DNA from: Ruminococcus difficilis
GTDB lineage: Bacteria > Bacillota_A > Clostridia > Oscillospirales > Acutalibacteraceae
Reading direction: 5' to 3'
Assembly (NCBI RefSeq): GCF_016680995.1
Contig: NZ_JAEQMG010000055.1
Location: 1-15,855, forward strand
Length of the DNA stretch: 15,855 bases
The notes below the pieces were generated by a model that was not told the DNA's origin, did not search any database, and worked only from the letters and a program-made list of their open reading frames with translations. Positions 1-5,193 of this stretch are shown here, one piece after another. A program made the translations under genes and the position numbers. Every line of letters begins with the position of its first letter. The stretch's first letter is position 1.

Positions 1-119
1 GTGGCTCCTGCCAGCTTTGAGGTGATGAACCCTCCCGCACCTGCACCGACAAAGCCAGTGACAAACCCTGTTGCTCCGCCAAGCAGAGAACATTTTCCGA
101 CATCTAACCAGTTCGTTTT
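1..119 (-). pseudogene. 5'-truncated polymorphic-toxin fragment (orphan cassette), cut by the window edge
   Basis: Read on the minus strand, these bases encode the central glycine-rich 'pre-toxin' stretch KTNWLDVGKCSLLGG...KLAGAT, identical to residues 167-205 of the larger toxin gene at 775-2423. The homology stops exactly where an in-frame TAG (120-122) sits, so this copy has no start, no ribosome site and no N-terminal export domain. It is therefore a silent fragment that begins in mid-gene; its C-terminal part lies left of the window. Orphan toxin modules of this kind, which share the constant middle region with an upstream gene, are well known for polymorphic toxins (established knowledge). 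That this one carries a different toxin tip is inference, because the tip is not in the window. Confidence 0.8.
1..119. repeat. Direct repeat copy A (perfect 119 bases)
   Basis: Identical base for base to 1810-1928 in the same orientation. The match ends at base 119/1928 (next base c versus a). It may continue left beyond the window. Confidence 0.97.
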
Positions 120-181
120 CTAATTGCAAATGACGCTTTTTGATTAAATGTGATCTTATTAATGTTATTATCTTTAACCAA

Positions 182-217
182 AACCGCCAACTATATATGG
201 ATAAGTAGTTAGCGGTT
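182..217 (-). terminator. Stem-loop downstream of the putative immunity gene, possible terminator
   Basis: Arms 182-193 and 206-217 form a 12-bp stem with a 12-base loop. The single imperfect position is a G.U wobble when read as minus-strand RNA. It lies about 70 bases past the stop of the gene at 289-762, and the next bases in the minus direction are moderately T-rich (ttggtt) rather than a clean T run. The rest of 120-288 is AT-rich with no coding signal seen. Confidence 0.5.
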
Positions 218-288
218 AACTCATGCGATATCTTATTATCAAATGCTATTATACGGAATGTATGTTATATCGAATAACCTGTTAGAAT

Positions 289-762
289 TTACAATATATT
301 AAACCCATATCTTTTTACATAATATGTATTGAATCTTTCAATATTTGTCCACGGATTTAGTTTAACCAATCCATTTGCAAATTCAACACAATCCTTCAAT
401 TCTTCTTTGTTAGAATTAATCGACTTCTTCAATTTTTTAGCAATTTCTTCTTTTTCTATCAAAAAAGTCGCTCGATTGATTTCCTCTTGAAAAATACAAG
501 TATCAAAGTATAACAAAGCAATATAAACATCACTCGCTCCACCAGATAATAGAATTTCTATAGCATTGCGAAATATCGTTTCTATTTGGTCAATCTTCCC
601 CTTTTGTTCATAAAAGCAGCTTACAAGGACCTCATTAATTTCTGTTGGAAAAACATCAGATGTAAACTGTGATACCGTAATCTCATACCCTACGTCTCCA
701 CGCAACAGATTAGCAACTTCATTATTTTGTATTGCTTTCACAATTAAGTTTGTATAATCCAT
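289..762 (-). CDS. Putative immunity protein for the upstream toxin (157 aa)
   Basis: I do not recognise this family. It is a soluble, acidic, probably mostly helical protein without signal peptide or membrane segment. The ATG at 760-762 is preceded by a good ribosome site (ggagg, 6 bases spacing). It starts 12 bases after the stop of the toxin reading frame that ends at 775, the tight toxin-then-immunity order of polymorphic toxin loci. A second intact gene, Imm63 at 2497-2931, has the same spacing to its own broken toxin. The role as antitoxin is therefore inferred from position, size and codon composition rather than from a domain. It appears intact although the toxin before it is frameshifted and lacks its N-terminus. 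A stem-loop follows at 182-217. Alternative: an unrelated cargo protein. Confidence 0.6.
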   Translation of the reverse strand: MDYTNLIVKAIQNNEVANLLRGDVGYEITVSQFTSDVFPTEINEVLVSCFYEQKGKIDQIETIFRNAIEILLSGGASDVYIALLYFDTCIFQEEINRATFLIEKEEIAKKLKKSINSNKEELKDCVEFANGLVKLNPWTNIERFNTYYVKRYGFNIL

Positions 763-1025
763 ATTTAGCCTCCATTAATTAAAATTTAGTTTTGTAATTT
801 GGGTATTGTCAAGAGGTATAGTATTTGTCACAGCCTCTGGAACTCCACCAGAAGTATAACCACCTGGAATCCATAAATCATTCGCACCAGTTTCGTTTCC
901 ACTTGGAATACGTACATCTAAACCAATAGTATCTTCAATGTCAATTCGCACTAAACCTCCACCTTTTTTTAAGTAATCTTTTGGAAAACCTAGTTCACTT
1001 TCAATAATAGCCAAATTGCCATTTG

Positions 1026-1032
1026 CTTTTTT
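1026..1032 (-). promoter_or_regulatory. A AAA AAG slippery heptamer at the toxin frame junction
   Basis: In minus-strand frame 0 the codons are CTA AAA AAG CAA, which contains the classic -1 slippage heptamer A AAA AAG (the type used in dnaX and several insertion sequences). A -1 slip here joins EVLKK directly to ANGNLAIIESELGFP and restores the whole C-terminal domain. An ordinary loss of one A from an A7 run would look the same. A weak CAAAT/ATTTG hairpin follows; no clear upstream Shine-Dalgarno stimulator is seen. Confidence 0.45.
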
Positions 1033-1298
1033 AGCACTTCATCACAAAACTCTTTAGGCATAACAAATAATGTATTATCATCAGGAACACCAACAAACCC
1101 ATTAGTTTCTGAATATCTGCTAAACGCCCACTCTGTTTGAATCACTGAAACACCATCATCAAATTGCGCCAAATGTGCTTGAATATATTCAGGGCTTAAG
1201 TAAGTAGACGGATCCGGACGCAATCCCTTATTCGTTAAGAGAATATCATTTTCAACATTGATATCCAAACCATTTTCTCTTAACTGATTCCACCGAGT

Positions 1299-1361
1299 AT
1301 ACCTTGCCGCATCCTCTGGCGACATCATATCAGCGAATGATTGCTGCGGTTTTTTGAGTCC
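1299..1361 (-). repeat. Internal repeat copy 2 (KPQQSFADMMSPEDAARY)
   Basis: Encodes GLKKPQQSFADMMSPEDAARY, nearly identical in protein to 1530-1592 but diverged in DNA. The two copies bracket about 55 residues and look like successive seams where toxin tips were exchanged. Confidence 0.85.
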
Positions 1362-1529
1362 CTGAACGTTCCCAATTGTTCCGTTGCTGTTTGGTATTGC
1401 AGATTTTCTTGCAGAAAGCACTTCTTCATAATCTATGCGTTCCATCAAAAGAGCTTCATCCAATTTATCAAATGCTTTTAGCTCCTGAGGTGTGAAACCG
1501 GAATTGCTGCCATTCTCTAAGAATGCGTT

Positions 1530-1592
1530 GTATCTTGCAGCGTCTTCGGGAGACATTAAATCAGCAAAGGACTGCTGTGGTTTATTTATCCC
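1530..1592 (-). repeat. Internal repeat copy 1 (KPQQSFADLMSPEDAARY)
   Basis: Encodes GINKPQQSFADLMSPEDAARY. It is the upstream partner of the copy at 1299-1361 in the same frame of the toxin gene. Eighteen core residues differ at one position, while many third codon positions differ. Confidence 0.85.
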
Positions 1593-1809
1593 TTGAACGC
1601 TGTTGACCGCACCGCCAAGCACGGCGTCAAATAACATACTCTTTGAATCAAAGGCTTGTCTAAGCGATTCACCCACATCGCCGGTATTAATCATACCGCT
1701 CGCAAAACGGGAAATCGTTCCGCTCGTAACTTCGGAAACGCTGCCTATGGCGAAATGAGTTGCCACTCGCGTTACGGTTGAGCTTGAATTCACAAGCGGT
1801 GCTGTTATG

Positions 1810-1928
1810 GTGGCTCCTGCCAGCTTTGAGGTGATGAACCCTCCCGCACCTGCACCGACAAAGCCAGTGACAAACCCTGTTGCTCCGCCAAGCAGAGAAC
1901 ATTTTCCGACATCTAACCAGTTCGTTTT
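1810..1928. repeat. Direct repeat copy B (perfect 119 bases), inside the toxin gene
   Basis: Identical to bases 1-119. It lies in the constant middle region of the toxin (residues about 166-205), so recombination between the copies would delete 289-1809 and swap in whatever tip lies to the left of the window. Confidence 0.97.
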
Positions 1929-2459
1929 ACTAAGGTCTCCCGTTTCTACCCACTGACTTGTGATGCTTTGCGTTCCCGCCATAATAACGCCGCCACCTGC
2001 GGAAATTGCTCCGGCAGTCAAAGCAACAGTCAATGGAGCTGCTCCGCCGCAGGTAGCTACCGTTAATGCAACAGATCCTACAATACAAAGCCCGGTAACC
2101 ACCCAATTGATTACATTTGCAGTGTTTTTCCGATCCTCATATTCCTTCTGCAGTATTTCGATACGCGCCTGCTCATTCTCTCCCGCTATCGCCAATGCCT
2201 CTCGTTTTGCGTCAGCTTCTTCGCTGAGAGCCTGATAAGCCCTTGCAATTTCTTGCAGCGTCGTATCTTTCTGCGCTGTTTCAAGATTGAACTCTGTCTT
2301 ATAGCTTTTCGGCTTTCCGAGTTGTGCGTTGAGATATGATATCAGCTTGTCCAGCAACGCTTCTGTGGCGGTAAAATCAGAATTAAGATGGCTGTTCTCA
2401 AGTGAATGAATGTCTTGATCCAACGTATCTATTTTATTGTTTCGTAAGCGCTGTCTACC

Positions 2460-2487
2460 GTGGAATAATCACACGTTTAAATTCCAC
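2460..2487. other. Small stem-loop between Imm63 and the truncated toxin
   Basis: Arms 2460-2466 (gtggaat) and 2481-2487 (attccac) pair perfectly over 7 bp with a 14-base loop. It begins 10 bases past the Imm63 stop. A T-rich stretch follows only on the plus strand, so it is not a standard terminator for the minus-strand Imm63 transcript. It also marks where toxin-like coding sequence appears to begin. Confidence 0.3.
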
Positions 2488-2496
2488 TATATTTTT

Positions 2497-2931
2497 TCAA
2501 ACTGATATATCCTTATAAGGGTGTTTTTTTAATATTTCATCAATTTCGCATTGATATTTATTTGCATAATCAGCACTAATTCTATTTAACAGCTTCAACT
2601 GTTTATCAAATAATAGTCTACGTGAATCTTCATTGGCTCTTCTATGTTCTAATTCATAATTCAGAGCTAAAGAAAATGTAATATCTTCAAAAATATAATA
2701 AAGTATATCTTCTATTGAATTGCAATCTATCTTTTTTACGGGCTTTCCCCTCTCTGTTTCAATATAATGATATCCACTTTCGTCAGAATACACAGACACA
2801 CCGTCACTGAAAACGTGCTCATCATTTGAGAACAAAGGATACAAATCAGAATCATTACTTAATCCGAGTTTACTACCTAATTTATATATTTTTGATTTTA
2901 ATATACTTAATTTTTTATTATCACAAATCAT
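2497..2931 (-). CDS. Imm63 family immunity protein
   Basis: A 144-residue cytosolic protein recognised by family resemblance to Imm63 immunity proteins. It has an N-terminal helical segment (IYKLGSKLGL), then DESGYHYIETERGKPVKK around residues 50-67, the pattern DILYYIFEDITFSLALNYEL (about 75-94), a basic HRR..RRLLFDKQLKLL helix, and a closing EIDEILKKHPYKD. Length matches the family. The ATG at 2929-2931 has a clear ribosome site (aaggag, 8 bases spacing) placed at the stop of the upstream TNT toxin frame, 12 bases away, which indicates translational linkage with that toxin. It should neutralise the paired toxin in the cytoplasm. The gene looks intact while its toxin is broken, so it may persist as an orphan immunity gene protecting against related toxins from neighbours (inference). 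Confidence 0.85.
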   Translation of the reverse strand: MICDNKKLSILKSKIYKLGSKLGLSNDSDLYPLFSNDEHVFSDGVSVYSDESGYHYIETERGKPVKKIDCNSIEDILYYIFEDITFSLALNYELEHRRANEDSRRLLFDKQLKLLNRISADYANKYQCEIDEILKKHPYKDISV

Positions 2932-2943
2932 ATAATAGTCTCC

Positions 2944-3290
2944 TTACTTTAATATTTCTATGTATCCGTGCTTTAACAGGTACTTCAGTGAATAATCAGA
3001 TAAAAACTGTATGCCTTTTCCCGGCTGATTAAACCATGGTGCAATTTCCCCAGCTTTAACATCAAAAGGCTGGACTACACGGTATCGGTTATATGGTTGT
3101 CTTTCCATAAATGGCGGCAATGCTCTTTCAGCATAAGGGGTTCCGTCCGGAGAAAAAATATCTTCCCGATCCATTGCTACCATATCTATCAATAATTGTA
3201 CCAGAAGTAAGAGTTTCAACATGATAAACGCCATTTGTAAAACCATCCGTGTTTATATCACCGTTTGTTCCCGGATATAGGCGAGCTTCA
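2944..3290 (-). pseudogene. TNT-domain toxin tip (NAD+ glycohydrolase type), frameshifted and 5'-truncated
   Basis: Two overlapping minus-strand frames together spell one TNT domain: EARLYPGTNGDINTDGFT, then IDRYGSNGSGRYF in the first frame, then SPDGTPYAERALPPF and YNRYRVVQPF, GEIAPWFNQPGKGIQFL in the second. TNT domains (tuberculosis necrotizing toxin) cleave NAD+. From memory of the family, the key positions are the Arg of DRYG, the Tyr of GRYF, the Arg of ERALPP and the Gln of WFNQPGKG, and all are present. Removing one T from the T6 run at 3153-3158 joins the frames, so an indel or sequencing error is likely. Homology starts near 3290 with no start codon or N-terminal secretion domain. 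The Imm63 gene follows after 12 bases. The TNT assignment is strong; the break is certain in this sequence. Confidence 0.85.
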
Positions 3291-3352
3291 GAATATTTGT
3301 CTTGCCGATCTGCGTATTGCCTATGACAAGATGACTTGAAGCATTCAGATTT
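3275..3352 (-). pseudogene. Fragment of a P-loop ATPase, EssC/FtsK-like, fused to the toxin remnant
   Basis: A minus-strand frame different from the TNT frame reads NASSHLVIGNTQIGKTNILK followed by LAYIRE, ending at a stop just beyond. GNTQIGKT is a perfect Walker A (GxxxxGKT), with the hydrophobic strand before and helix after that a real P-loop has. The wording resembles the third ATPase domain of T7SS EssC proteins, from memory. Only about 25 residues remain. T7SS exports LXG toxins, so an essC scrap beside LXG cassettes is contextually sensible. It may instead come from another FtsK/HerA-type ATPase. Confidence 0.45.
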
Positions 3353-3437
3353 GAACCATTCCTGCTTCACATAATAGAATTTATTGTTCTTCTTTATGAT
3401 TGTTTACACCAATACATAAATCTTTTATATTCACTAA

Positions 3438-3824
3438 TCACCAATCTTCAACTCCTGTTTCCGTTTCAAACACAACATTATTTTTAAATCTTATTAAATA
3501 GATTTCCCAACCGCTTATAATATCTTCTCGAAGCCGATAGTAAAAAATCATATCTGTTCTGTCGTCATGTGTAGAATACTCTTCAAAGCCAACTTGCCCT
3601 TTTACCTTTTCATCATATGGCTCTCCCAATAATTCTCTTACTTCCTGCGACGTCATGCCAATGAGATTGTAATTTTCTTTCAAGTCTTTTATGTAATGAT
3701 ACTTTTGACTGTCTTCTGTTTGTATCCATTTTTCGGTTGAAAACTTCCTGTCTGCAAAAGGAAAAGAACAACCCGATAAAACAACATATGTTATTATTAG
3801 TAATAAGCATATTATTTTTTTCAT
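3438..3824 (-). CDS. BamE/SmpA-like small lipoprotein, possible immunity protein
   Basis: A 128-residue protein that starts MKKIICLLLIITYVVLSGCS: two lysines, a hydrophobic core and a lipobox (LSGC) with the lipidated Cys about residue 19. It is therefore exported and anchored to the outer face of the membrane. The mature part carries NLIGMTSQEVRELLGEPYD, the pattern of the BamE/SmpA-like fold, followed by a beta-rich tail (MIFYYRLRED, WEIYLIRFKNN). The ATG at 3824 is preferred because gaggag lies 9 bases upstream, whereas upstream in-frame ATG codons at 3833 and 3860 have poor spacing or no site. It sits in the immunity position after a truncated ORF and before the TNT cassette. Firmicutes have no BAM complex, so a role as an outer-face immunity factor is plausible but inferred. 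Confidence 0.65.
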   Translation of the reverse strand: MKKIICLLLIITYVVLSGCSFPFADRKFSTEKWIQTEDSQKYHYIKDLKENYNLIGMTSQEVRELLGEPYDEKVKGQVGFEEYSTHDDRTDMIFYYRLREDIISGWEIYLIRFKNNVVFETETGVEDW

Positions 3825-3864
3825 CCAAAACATCTCCTCATAATTAACTACAATTTCCAATTAC

Positions 3865-4056
3865 TTATTTTGATTCGGCTTCAAATTTATCTTTTACAAA
3901 CTTTAAAAAGGTTTCTCTACCTTCTTTAACTCTTTCAGCGTTTTTTTCTCTTGATATAAATTCACTGCCGGGCGTCCATGTATCGAGAATACTTTTAAGT
4001 TTCTTTAATCCTTCCTCCGTATTGCCATCGCCTAAGTTTTCTAAAAACTCAGTCAT
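3865..4056 (-). pseudogene. 5'-truncated ORF, possible C-terminal end of a toxin
   Basis: About 63 residues on the minus strand, from MTEFLENLGDGNTEEGLKK through ILDTWTPGSEFISREKNAER to the end LKFVKDKFEAESK. The charged, ordered composition looks like a real protein C-terminus, but I recognise no family. The ORF can be extended upstream to 4128, but that part is antisense to the XRE remnant at 4050-4270. Neither possible ATG (4056, 4128) has a ribosome site, so the 5' part was probably lost at a junction near 4055. The lipoprotein gene starts 40 bases downstream, repeating the toxin-tip-then-small-gene order of the next two cassettes; hence the toxin suggestion, which is inference only. Confidence 0.45.
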
Positions 4057-4270
4057 AGCAAATATTATTAAACGTAATCCTGTACCTATTGTATCAACAT
4101 TAGAATCAATATGCAAGGGATTCGGCATTACGATGTCACAGTTCTTTGCTGACGGAGAACTGGTTGAGGTAAATAATAAAACAAGAGATCTACTTGATTG
4201 TTGGTCAGCATTATCGGAAGAACAGAGGGATGCAGCCCTCGTTCTCCTTAAAAAGATGAATCAAAAATAA
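4050..4270 (+). pseudogene. N-terminally deleted XRE-type regulator remnant
   Basis: The plus frame reads VIANIIKRNPVPIVSTLESI, CKGFGITMSQFFADGELVEV and ends LSEEQRDAALVLLKKMNQK. It aligns codon by codon with residues about 32-101 of the intact regulator at 4391-4702 (LANVFKRNTVPSINTLQAIC, KGFGITLSQFFAEGDMVEM). The first half of the helix-turn-helix, including helices 1 and 2, is absent, and upstream in-frame sequence shows no relation to it. Only a TTG could serve as a start. This is a decayed paralogue or the left arm of a rearrangement. It cannot bind DNA in the normal way. Confidence 0.8.
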
Positions 4271-4390
4271 ACTCGTTTGCAATATATTATAGCATACTAT
4301 AACCAACTTTGGCTATATTTTTGATACAATTATTTCATATTATATTACCAAACTTTTTAGTACAATATAACTAAGGATGGTGATAGTGAT
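4271..4390 (+). promoter_or_regulatory. AT-rich promoter/operator region of the plus-strand regulator
   Basis: Non-coding and very AT-rich. Candidate elements are weak: TTGATA at 4321-4326 with TATTAC 16 bases later, and a TACAAT at 4361-4366. An accaa-cttt word occurs twice (4302-4310 and 4347-4356); the first sits in the small palindrome ccaa-ct-ttgg, a possible autoregulatory operator. The start codon is preceded by aaggatggtgat. Confidence 0.35.
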
Positions 4391-4702
4391 ATGGACGTAA
4401 ACGAGAGATTGCGGAAGATGTTAGACGAACGCGGTTTGACAACCTACAAGATGGCAGAATTATCAGGCTTATCACACACTACCTTAGCCAATGTTTTCAA
4501 AAGAAACACTGTACCCTCAATCAACACCTTGCAAGCGATCTGCAAAGGATTTGGGATAACGCTCTCTCAATTTTTCGCCGAGGGCGATATGGTAGAAATG
4601 ACACCGGAGTTAAAGGAGCTGTTCGACGGTTGGGTAAATCTCAATCCCGAACAAAAAGCTGCCGTTCAGCAAATGATTAACGCTATGAACAACAGCAAAT
4701 GA
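4391..4702 (+). CDS. XRE-family helix-turn-helix regulator (103 aa)
   Basis: A short cytosolic DNA-binding protein. Residues about 3-57 form an XRE/Cro-C1 fold: LRKMLDERGLTTYKMAELSG (helices 1-2), LSHTTLANVFKRNTVPSINT (recognition helix and turn), LQAICKGFGITLSQFF (helices 4-5). A short acidic tail (ELKELFDGWVNLNPEQ) follows and probably mediates dimerisation. Stand-alone proteins of exactly this design are common in Clostridia and mobile elements. It is the only intact plus-strand gene in the window. It is transcribed toward the conjugation module and ends in a strong terminator. A decayed relative lies immediately upstream (4050-4270). It probably controls itself and neighbouring mobile genes; targets cannot be seen. 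Confidence 0.88.
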   Translation: MDVNERLRKMLDERGLTTYKMAELSGLSHTTLANVFKRNTVPSINTLQAICKGFGITLSQFFAEGDMVEMTPELKELFDGWVNLNPEQKAAVQQMINAMNNSK

Positions 4703-4711
4703 ATGATGTAT

Positions 4712-4739
4712 GCCGTCCTGTTGGGCGGCGTTTTTATTT
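4712..4739 (+). terminator. Rho-independent terminator of the plus-strand XRE gene
   Basis: GCCGTCC (4712-4718) pairs with GGGCGGC (4723-4729) over 7 bp with one G.T wobble and a TGTT loop. The T-rich tail gtttttattt follows. It starts 10 bases after the TGA and overlaps the last codon of the convergent regulator at 4734. Confidence 0.88.
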
Positions 4740-5132
4740 GTAATTGTATCTCCAATTATCATACTTTTCTTTACTGATTTCTCCGTTTGAATAGCGATCA
4801 TATTCTCTTTGCCATTCATTGATCGCTTTCTTGAGCCTGTCGGAAGTACAATCATCAAGCGTGAAGCGGAAGCTGTATAAATCCTCCAAGATAAACAAGG
4901 TGTGCATTACTCCGATAACATTATCGAGATCGGGGACGGATAGAGCGTTGGGAGATACTTCAAGTACATCTGCGATTTTACGCAACAAATCAGCCTTTGG
5001 CGTTCTTGTTCCGCTTTCATATTGCGCGATGCGAATATCCGCGCTGTTCTCCGGCAAGCCTGCCGCTTTACCCAAGTGTTTCATCGTCATATTCCTCTTT
5101 TTACGAATAAATCTAATTCTTTTGCCTATCAT
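4734..5132 (-). CDS. XRE-family helix-turn-helix regulator (132 aa), convergent with the plus-strand one
   Basis: Residues 1-58 are an XRE fold: MIGKRIRFIRKKRNMTMKHL, GKAAGLPENSADIRIAQYES, GTRTPKADLLRKIADVLEVS. The C-terminal half (LFILEDLYSFRFTLDD, then KKAINEWQREYDRYSNGEIS and YDNWRYNYK) resembles the tail common to clostridial ICE regulators of this type, where a YDxWR ending is frequent (from memory). An upstream in-frame ATG exists at 5150, but AAAGGAG at 5141-5147 lies 8 bases before the ATG at 5132, which decides the start. It follows the CHAP gene on the same strand 61 bases downstream and could be read through from the transfer operon or expressed on its own. Likely regulates the element. 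Confidence 0.88.
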   Translation of the reverse strand: MIGKRIRFIRKKRNMTMKHLGKAAGLPENSADIRIAQYESGTRTPKADLLRKIADVLEVSPNALSVPDLDNVIGVMHTLFILEDLYSFRFTLDDCTSDRLKKAINEWQREYDRYSNGEISKEKYDNWRYNYK

Positions 5133-5140
5133 TCTAACGG

Positions 5141-5147
5141 CTCCTTT
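5141..5147 (-). promoter_or_regulatory. Ribosome-binding site fixing the XRE start at 5132
   Basis: AAAGGAG on the minus strand, 8 bases before the ATG at 5132. It overlaps the alternative upstream frame start, ruling out the longer MKGAVR version. Confidence 0.8.
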
Positions 5148-5162
5148 CATATTTATGTATCA

Positions 5163-5186
5163 GATACCGCCCACTCGGACGGTATC
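5163..5186. terminator. Stem-loop at the 3' end of the transfer operon
   Basis: GATACCG (5163-5169) pairs with CGGTATC (5180-5186), plus an inner CC/GG pair after one mismatch. On the plus strand it is followed by ttttgtttt, so the textbook orientation is plus. In minus-strand RNA it lies 7 bases after the CHAP stop, preceded by an A tract, and may act as a 3'-end stabiliser or weak terminator. Confidence 0.5.
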
Positions 5187-5193
5187 TTTTGTT

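Larger units (their letters stand above)
775..2423 (-). pseudogene. LXG/T7SS-type polymorphic toxin, N-terminally truncated and frameshifted
   Basis: A continuous frame from a TTG at 2423 runs to a stop at 990; the frame ending at 775 continues the same protein in -1. Layout: helical segment (residues 1-100), hydrophobic Ala/Gly-rich region (about 105-150), constant 'pre-toxin' region (about 160-280), two copies of a KPQQSFADLMSPEDAARY motif (281-298 and 358-375), a linker with YLSPEYIQAHLAQFDDG, then the toxin tip. The tip starts near EWAFSRY (about 431), includes FVMPKEFCDEVLKK, and continues after the shift as LAIIESELGFPKDYLKK, RIPSGNETGAN and WIPGGYTSGGVPEAV. I recall similar tips in Firmicutes polymorphic toxins but cannot name the activity. 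No ribosome site precedes the TTG, and stops lie in all nearby upstream frames, so the LXG export domain is missing. Probably a silent cassette paired with the gene at 289-762. Confidence 0.75.

Noticed and set aside
2826..3032. Plus-strand hydrophobic small ORF (68 codons)
   Set aside because: Antisense to the Imm63 start and the TNT end; its hydrophobicity comes from the AT-rich complement, and it has no ribosome site.
4057..4128. Extension of the 3865-4056 ORF up to an ATG at 4128
   Set aside because: This stretch is antisense to sequence that aligns codon by codon with the XRE regulator, and no ribosome site precedes the ATG.
4711..4740. Bidirectional terminator
   Set aside because: In the minus direction no T run follows the stem, so it is supported only for the plus-strand gene.
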